A DNA stretch of 9,378 bases from assembly GCA_945875045.1 (NCBI GenBank), contig CAMCIX010000039.1, positions 1 to 9,378 of the forward strand. Direction: 5' to 3'. Source of the DNA: an uncultured Clostridia bacterium. Lineage in GTDB: Bacteria > Bacillota > Clostridia > Oscillospirales > Acutalibacteraceae. A program made the position numbers and the translations under genes. This document shows positions 6,225-9,378 of the stretch, piece by piece (the first letter of the stretch is position 1; every line of letters begins with the position of its first letter). The notes beneath the pieces were generated by a model. The model was not told the DNA's origin, did no database searches, and saw only the letters and a list, made by a program, of their open reading frames with translations.

Positions 6225-6357
6225 TAAAAGGCCCCCTTGCCTAAAGGGGGCTGTCGCGGCGAAGCCGTGACCGGGGGATATTTAGTTTTGTAAAATCTTC
6301 ATTAATCCCTCCACCGCCGTTCGGCGGTCCCCCTCCCTTTAGACAAGGGAGGCTTTA
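6225..6357. repeat. MITE-like palindromic repeat between mglB and mglA
   Basis: About 130 bases whose two ends are imperfect inverted copies: the left end AAGGCCCCCTTGCCTAAAGG and the reverse complement of the right end AAGCCTCCCTTGTCTAAAGG. Each half folds into two hairpins. Left: 6231-6238 with 6244-6251, and 6253-6260 with 6264-6271. Right: 6313-6318 with 6323-6328, and 6332-6339 with 6345-6352. The middle (6278-6303) is AT-rich. The ends are flanked by TA, which would fit a TA target duplication as made by IS630/mariner-type transposases, but two bases are weak evidence. No ORF is carried. Repeats of this look (CTCCCTT...AAGGGAG ends with GAGGGAT) are familiar to me from Oscillospiraceae intergenic regions. 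In the transcript it would form stable hairpins downstream of mglB. The rest of the 216-base gap shows nothing else. Confidence 0.72.
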
Positions 6358-6389
6358 GGAAATCACAAACGGACAGGGGACGAGTTCTT

Positions 6390-7934
6390 ATGAGCAATAA
6401 CGAAGTAATTAACGATAACGTCCGTAAAAACGCAGACGAGCCCGTTCTCCTTAAAATGGAGAACATCGAAAAAGCCTTTCCCGGCGTTAAGGCGCTGGAC
6501 AACGTAAGCCTTACGGTTAAGGCGGGTACCGTTCACGCTCTTATGGGCGAAAACGGCGCGGGAAAATCTACCCTTATGAAATGTCTTTTCGGCGTTTATA
6601 CAAAGGACAGCGGAAAAATCTACCTTGAGGGTAAGGAAATAAATTTCAAAAATTCTAAGGAGGCTCTTGAAAACGGCGTCGCAATGGTGCATCAGGAGCT
6701 TAATCAGGCGCTTAAGCGCAATGTTATGGACAATATGTGGCTGGGACGTTTTCCGACGGTCGCAAAGGGAGTGCCCTTTACCAGCGAGCAGAAGATGTAT
6801 AAGGCGACAAAGGAAATTTTTAACAAGCTTGAAATTGACGTAGACCCTAAAACGGTTATGAGCCGTATGCCTGTTTCTCAGCGGCAGATGGTGGAAATCG
6901 CTAAGGCTGTTTCATATAATTCAAAGGTTATCGTTTTTGACGAGCCTACCTCCTCGCTTACAGAGCAAGAGGTTGAGCATCTTTTTAAAATAATTAATAT
7001 GCTGCGCGACCAGGGGTGCGGAATAATTTACATTTCCCATAAAATGGCGGAAATTCTCCGTATATCCGACGAGGTAACCATAATGCGCGACGGTAAGTAT
7101 ATCACCACAAGGGACGCGAAGGAGCTTACCACCGACGAGATTATCAAGCTTATGGTTGGCAGAGAGCTTACTAATCTTTATCCGCCTAAGACCAATGAAA
7201 TCGGCGATGTGTTGCTTGATGTCAAGGATCTGTCCGCTGAGTATTCAAAGCTGCGGGACGTATCCTTCTCCGCCCGCCGCGGCGAGATTTTAGGCGTTGC
7301 GGGACTTGACGGCTCGGGCAGAACCGAGCTGCTCGAAAATCTTTTCGGAGTGGCGACAAGGCGGAGCGGAAGGCTTACGCTTAACGGTAAGCCCATTCGC
7401 AACCGAAATGCCCGCGAATCGATTAAAAACGGCTTTGCCCTTCTTACCGAGGAGCGCCGCGCGACGGGTATTTTCGGAATACTCAATATCCGCGAAAACG
7501 CAACGGTATCAAGCCTTAATAAGTGCAGAATAGGACCCTTCCTAAGTAAAAAGAAGCTTAAGAAAAACACCGACTGGTGTATCAATTCAATGCACGTTAA
7601 AACGCCTACGCAGGAGACCAAAATCCGTTCCCTCTCGGGCGGTAACCAGCAAAAGGTTATTTTGGGTCGCTGGCTTTTAACCGACCCTACGGTGCTTTTG
7701 CTTGACGAGCCTACAAGAGGTATCGACGTCGGCGCTAAATACGAAATTTACGAGCTTATTATCGACCTTGCTTCAAGGGGAAAGACGGTAATAATGGTAT
7801 CCTCCGAAATGCCCGAGCTTTTGGGCGTGTGCGACAGGATACTCGTAATGTCGGGCGGACGCCTTGCGGGCGAGGTTAACGCCGCAGACGCTACGCAGGA
7901 AGAGATTATGGCGCTTGCCGCAAAATATGCGTAA
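6390..7934 (+). CDS. mglA: Galactose/methyl-galactoside ABC transporter, double ATP-binding subunit
   Basis: A 514-residue cytoplasmic ATPase with two fused ABC domains that drives sugar import through MglC. Domain 1: Walker A GENGAGKST (53-61), signature-region VSQRQ (162-166), Walker B VFDEPTS with Asp184/Glu185, then YISHK with the switch histidine. Domain 2: degenerate P-loop GLDGSGRTE (305-313), in which the usual lysine is replaced by Arg311, canonical signature LSGGNQQ (415-421), Walker B LLLDEPTRGIDVGAK (Asp439/Glu440), and SSEMPE where a switch histidine would be. One intact and one degenerate site is the normal pattern for sugar importers of this family. Similarity to E. coli MglA (506 residues) is extensive, including PGVKALDN, SMVHQEL-like and DNMWLGR. 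The start follows AGGGG by ten bases. It lies 216 bases after mglB, beyond the repeat, and 27 bases before mglC. Confidence 0.95.
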   Translation: MSNNEVINDNVRKNADEPVLLKMENIEKAFPGVKALDNVSLTVKAGTVHALMGENGAGKSTLMKCLFGVYTKDSGKIYLEGKEINFKNSKEALENGVAMVHQELNQALKRNVMDNMWLGRFPTVAKGVPFTSEQKMYKATKEIFNKLEIDVDPKTVMSRMPVSQRQMVEIAKAVSYNSKVIVFDEPTSSLTEQEVEHLFKIINMLRDQGCGIIYISHKMAEILRISDEVTIMRDGKYITTRDAKELTTDEIIKLMVGRELTNLYPPKTNEIGDVLLDVKDLSAEYSKLRDVSFSARRGEILGVAGLDGSGRTELLENLFGVATRRSGRLTLNGKPIRNRNARESIKNGFALLTEERRATGIFGILNIRENATVSSLNKCRIGPFLSKKKLKKNTDWCINSMHVKTPTQETKIRSLSGGNQQKVILGRWLLTDPTVLLLDEPTRGIDVGAKYEIYELIIDLASRGKTVIMVSSEMPELLGVCDRILVMSGGRLAGEVNAADATQEEIMALAAKYA

Positions 7935-7961
7935 TAGGTAAGAATAGGGGGATACAAACAT

Positions 7962-9047
7962 ATGTCAGGTGTAAATATTAAAAGAAAAGGGCGCTTGAAC
8001 GCTTGGATAGACGATTTCAAGGCGAAATCGGGTGCGGATAAGCGCAGGGCAATAAGCGATTTGCTCTTTAACAACGCTATGTACATAATCATTTTAATCG
8101 CGATAATTTATATTGCGATTCGTGTACCTGCGTTTTTATCGGTTTCATCAATAGTTAACATTATTTCTCTTACAGCCGCAAAGCTGCCGATTGCTCTCGG
8201 CATAGGCGGAGCGATAGTACTTACGGGTACCGATATTTCGGCGGGTCGATGCGTGGGTCTTACCGCCTGTATAGCCGCTTCGCTTTTGCAGATGACGGGC
8301 TACGCCAACAAGATTTTCCCGAATCTCGCGGTTGTTCCGCTTTGGGCTGTACTTTTGGCGGTTATCGCGGTAGGTGCGGCGATAGGCTTTGTAAACGGCT
8401 TCTTTGTTGCAAAGTTTAAGCTTCATCCGTTTATCGTAACCCTTTCAACCCAGCTTATTGTTTTCGGTCTGGTGCTTATGTATCTTATGATAGGCGGCAA
8501 CAACGGTCAAACCCTTTCGGGACTTGACGAATCCTACCTTAATTTCGTTCGCGGAACACTCTTTACAATAGGCGGAGTAGCCGTTCCTAAATATGTGCTT
8601 TACGCTATTATACTCACGGCGATTATGTGGGTAATCTGGAATAAGACCAAGTTCGGTAAAAATATGTTCGCTGTAGGCTCTAACGAGGAAGCAGCAAACG
8701 TATCGGGCGTAAACGTATTCTGGACTATCGTCCTTGTTTTCGTTCTCGCGGGCGCAATGTACGGTATAACCGGCTTTATCGAGGGTGCGAGAATCGCATC
8801 CTGCTCGGCTAACACCGGTCTTAACTATGAATCGGACGCTATCGCGGCCTGCGTTATCGGCGGCGTTTCGTTTGTAGGCGGTACAGGTAAGATAAGCGGA
8901 ATCGTAATCGGCGTATTCCTGTTACAGATTATTTTCGTAGGACTTAACTTCCTCTCTGTTGACGCGAATATGCTTTATGTAATCAAGGGTCTTATAATCC
9001 TTGTTGCCTGCTCTATCGATATGCGCAAATATCTTGCCCGCAAATAA
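7962..9047 (+). CDS. mglC: Galactose/methyl-galactoside ABC transporter permease
   Basis: A 361-residue polytopic membrane protein of the BPD_transp_2 family, forming the translocation channel as a homodimer. About 35 hydrophilic, basic N-terminal residues precede the first helix (YIIILIAIIYIAI). Landmarks shared with E. coli MglC (336 residues) are GTDISAG (89-95), HPFIVTLSTQ, NKTKFGKNMFAVGSNEEAAN with the ATPase-coupling loop at 239-250, SGVNV, and DAIAACVIGGVSFVGG near the C-terminus. Around eight to ten hydrophobic segments are visible. The longer N-terminus is the main difference from E. coli. The ATG at 7962 follows AGGGGGAT. The gene ends 14 bases before the next start, so the downstream InlB-repeat-type gene is almost certainly in the same operon. 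Confidence 0.94.
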   Translation: MSGVNIKRKGRLNAWIDDFKAKSGADKRRAISDLLFNNAMYIIILIAIIYIAIRVPAFLSVSSIVNIISLTAAKLPIALGIGGAIVLTGTDISAGRCVGLTACIAASLLQMTGYANKIFPNLAVVPLWAVLLAVIAVGAAIGFVNGFFVAKFKLHPFIVTLSTQLIVFGLVLMYLMIGGNNGQTLSGLDESYLNFVRGTLFTIGGVAVPKYVLYAIILTAIMWVIWNKTKFGKNMFAVGSNEEAANVSGVNVFWTIVLVFVLAGAMYGITGFIEGARIASCSANTGLNYESDAIAACVIGGVSFVGGTGKISGIVIGVFLLQIIFVGLNFLSVDANMLYVIKGLIILVACSIDMRKYLARK

Positions 9048-9061
9048 TACGAGGTGTAATT

Positions 9062-9333
9062 ATGGAAAACAATAAAAACGGTATTGCTCAAAATAACGGC
9101 GAACGCAAGACAGGGGGACTGTACGCCAAGGTTAATATGTCCCTTAAAACCGCAAATATTGTGGTGGCTGTATTTATTGCTCTGCTTGTCGCGGCAACCG
9201 TTTTTGTTGTAAGCCATAACGGCTTTACCGTTAAGTTCGATACAAACGGCGGCTCGCATATAGAAAGCGTAAGGGCGATGTATTCCGAAACCCTTAATAT
9301 TGAGGACAATCCCGTTAAAGAGGGGTATATATT
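9062..9333 (+). CDS. Single-pass membrane protein with InlB B-repeat-like domain, truncated by contig end (partial)
   Basis: An open frame from ATG 9062 (ribosome site GAGGTG) gives 90 genuine codons before the sequence changes to adapter. Residues 1-30 are hydrophilic and net basic (NGERKTGGLYAKVNMSLK), suggesting a cytoplasmic N-terminus. About 33-50 is one transmembrane helix (IVVAVFIALLVAATVFVV). The part after it begins FTVKFDTNGGSHIESVRAMY and continues with NPVKEGYI, the opening of a Listeria-Bacteroides/InlB B repeat (Flg_new), which typically reads VTFDTNGG...P.KEGYTFxGW. The domain would sit outside the membrane. Its closeness to mglC implies co-expression with the sugar importer. 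Function is unknown; anchoring, sugar or wall contact are only guesses. True length is unknown, and any residues encoded after 9333 are artefact. Confidence 0.8.
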
Positions 9334-9378
9334 CTGTCTCTTATACACATCTGACGCTGCCGACGATATGCAGTGTGT
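9334..9378 (+). other. Illumina Nextera adapter contamination (not genomic)
   Basis: Bases 9334-9352 are exactly the reverse complement of the Tn5 mosaic end, CTGTCTCTTATACACATCT. Bases 9353-9366, GACGCTGCCGACGA, are the Nextera i5-side adapter. Bases 9367-9374, TATGCAGT, are the reverse complement of ACTGCATA, which I recall as i5 index 506. GTGT then starts the next part of the i5 primer. The assembly read through a short insert, so the contig should end at 9333. Confidence 0.98.

Noticed and set aside
7178..7621. 147-residue minus-strand ORF within mglA
   Set aside because: Antisense to the second ABC domain, which is fully conserved; compositionally a shadow.
9088..9348. 86-residue minus-strand ORF starting MYKRQ
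   Set aside because: Its start codon lies in the Nextera adapter, so the ORF is an artefact.
1..9378. CRISPR array, rRNA, integrase, transposase or phage genes
   Set aside because: No spaced repeat series, rRNA segments or such proteins are visible; the only mobile-type sequence is the short repeat at 6225-6357.

Overview
The window looks like a contig end from a low-to-moderate-GC Firmicute of the class Clostridia, most likely an uncultured Oscillospiraceae/Ruminococcaceae-type gut organism. The grounds are strong AGGAGG-type ribosome sites, TTGACA/TATAAT promoters, lipoprotein signal peptides, a SigH-like sigma factor, a zf-trcl zinc-ribbon protein, and an intergenic hairpin repeat of a kind I associate with these genomes. 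Genus-level placement is not supported.

Layout. (1) Minus strand, 1-2939: an apparent two-gene operon encoding a large lipoprotein N-acetylmuramoyl-L-alanine amidase, followed by a MATE-family efflux transporter that runs off the left edge. It has a very good promoter at 3015-3043. (2) Plus strand, 3093-3764: thiamine pyrophosphokinase (thiN), whose probable promoter overlaps the amidase promoter head-on. (3) Plus strand, 3833-4911: promoter, a small SigH-like sigma-70 factor, a 115-base gap holding a tRNA-like structured element, a double zinc-ribbon protein, and a strong intrinsic terminator. (4) Plus strand, about 5033-9333: a galactose/methyl-galactoside ABC importer operon in the order mglB (binding lipoprotein), mglA (double ATPase), mglC (permease), then the start of a single-pass membrane protein with an InlB B-repeat-like domain. 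A 130-base palindromic, MITE-like repeat sits between mglB and mglA. (5) The last 45 bases, 9334-9378, are not genomic: they are Illumina Nextera adapter plus an i5 index.

How the genes work together: MglB captures a hexose outside the membrane, MglC forms the channel and MglA powers it. The intercistronic hairpins probably favour a high MglB:MglAC ratio. The amidase trims peptidoglycan and the MATE protein exports an unknown substrate. The sigma factor and zinc-ribbon protein probably share a transcript.

I see no convincing new multi-gene system. The items most worth a second look are the tRNA-like leader between the sigma and zinc-ribbon genes, altered sugar-contact residues in MglB, the repeat inside the mgl operon, the InlB-repeat protein attached to that operon, and the adapter contamination, which must be trimmed before the last gene is interpreted.
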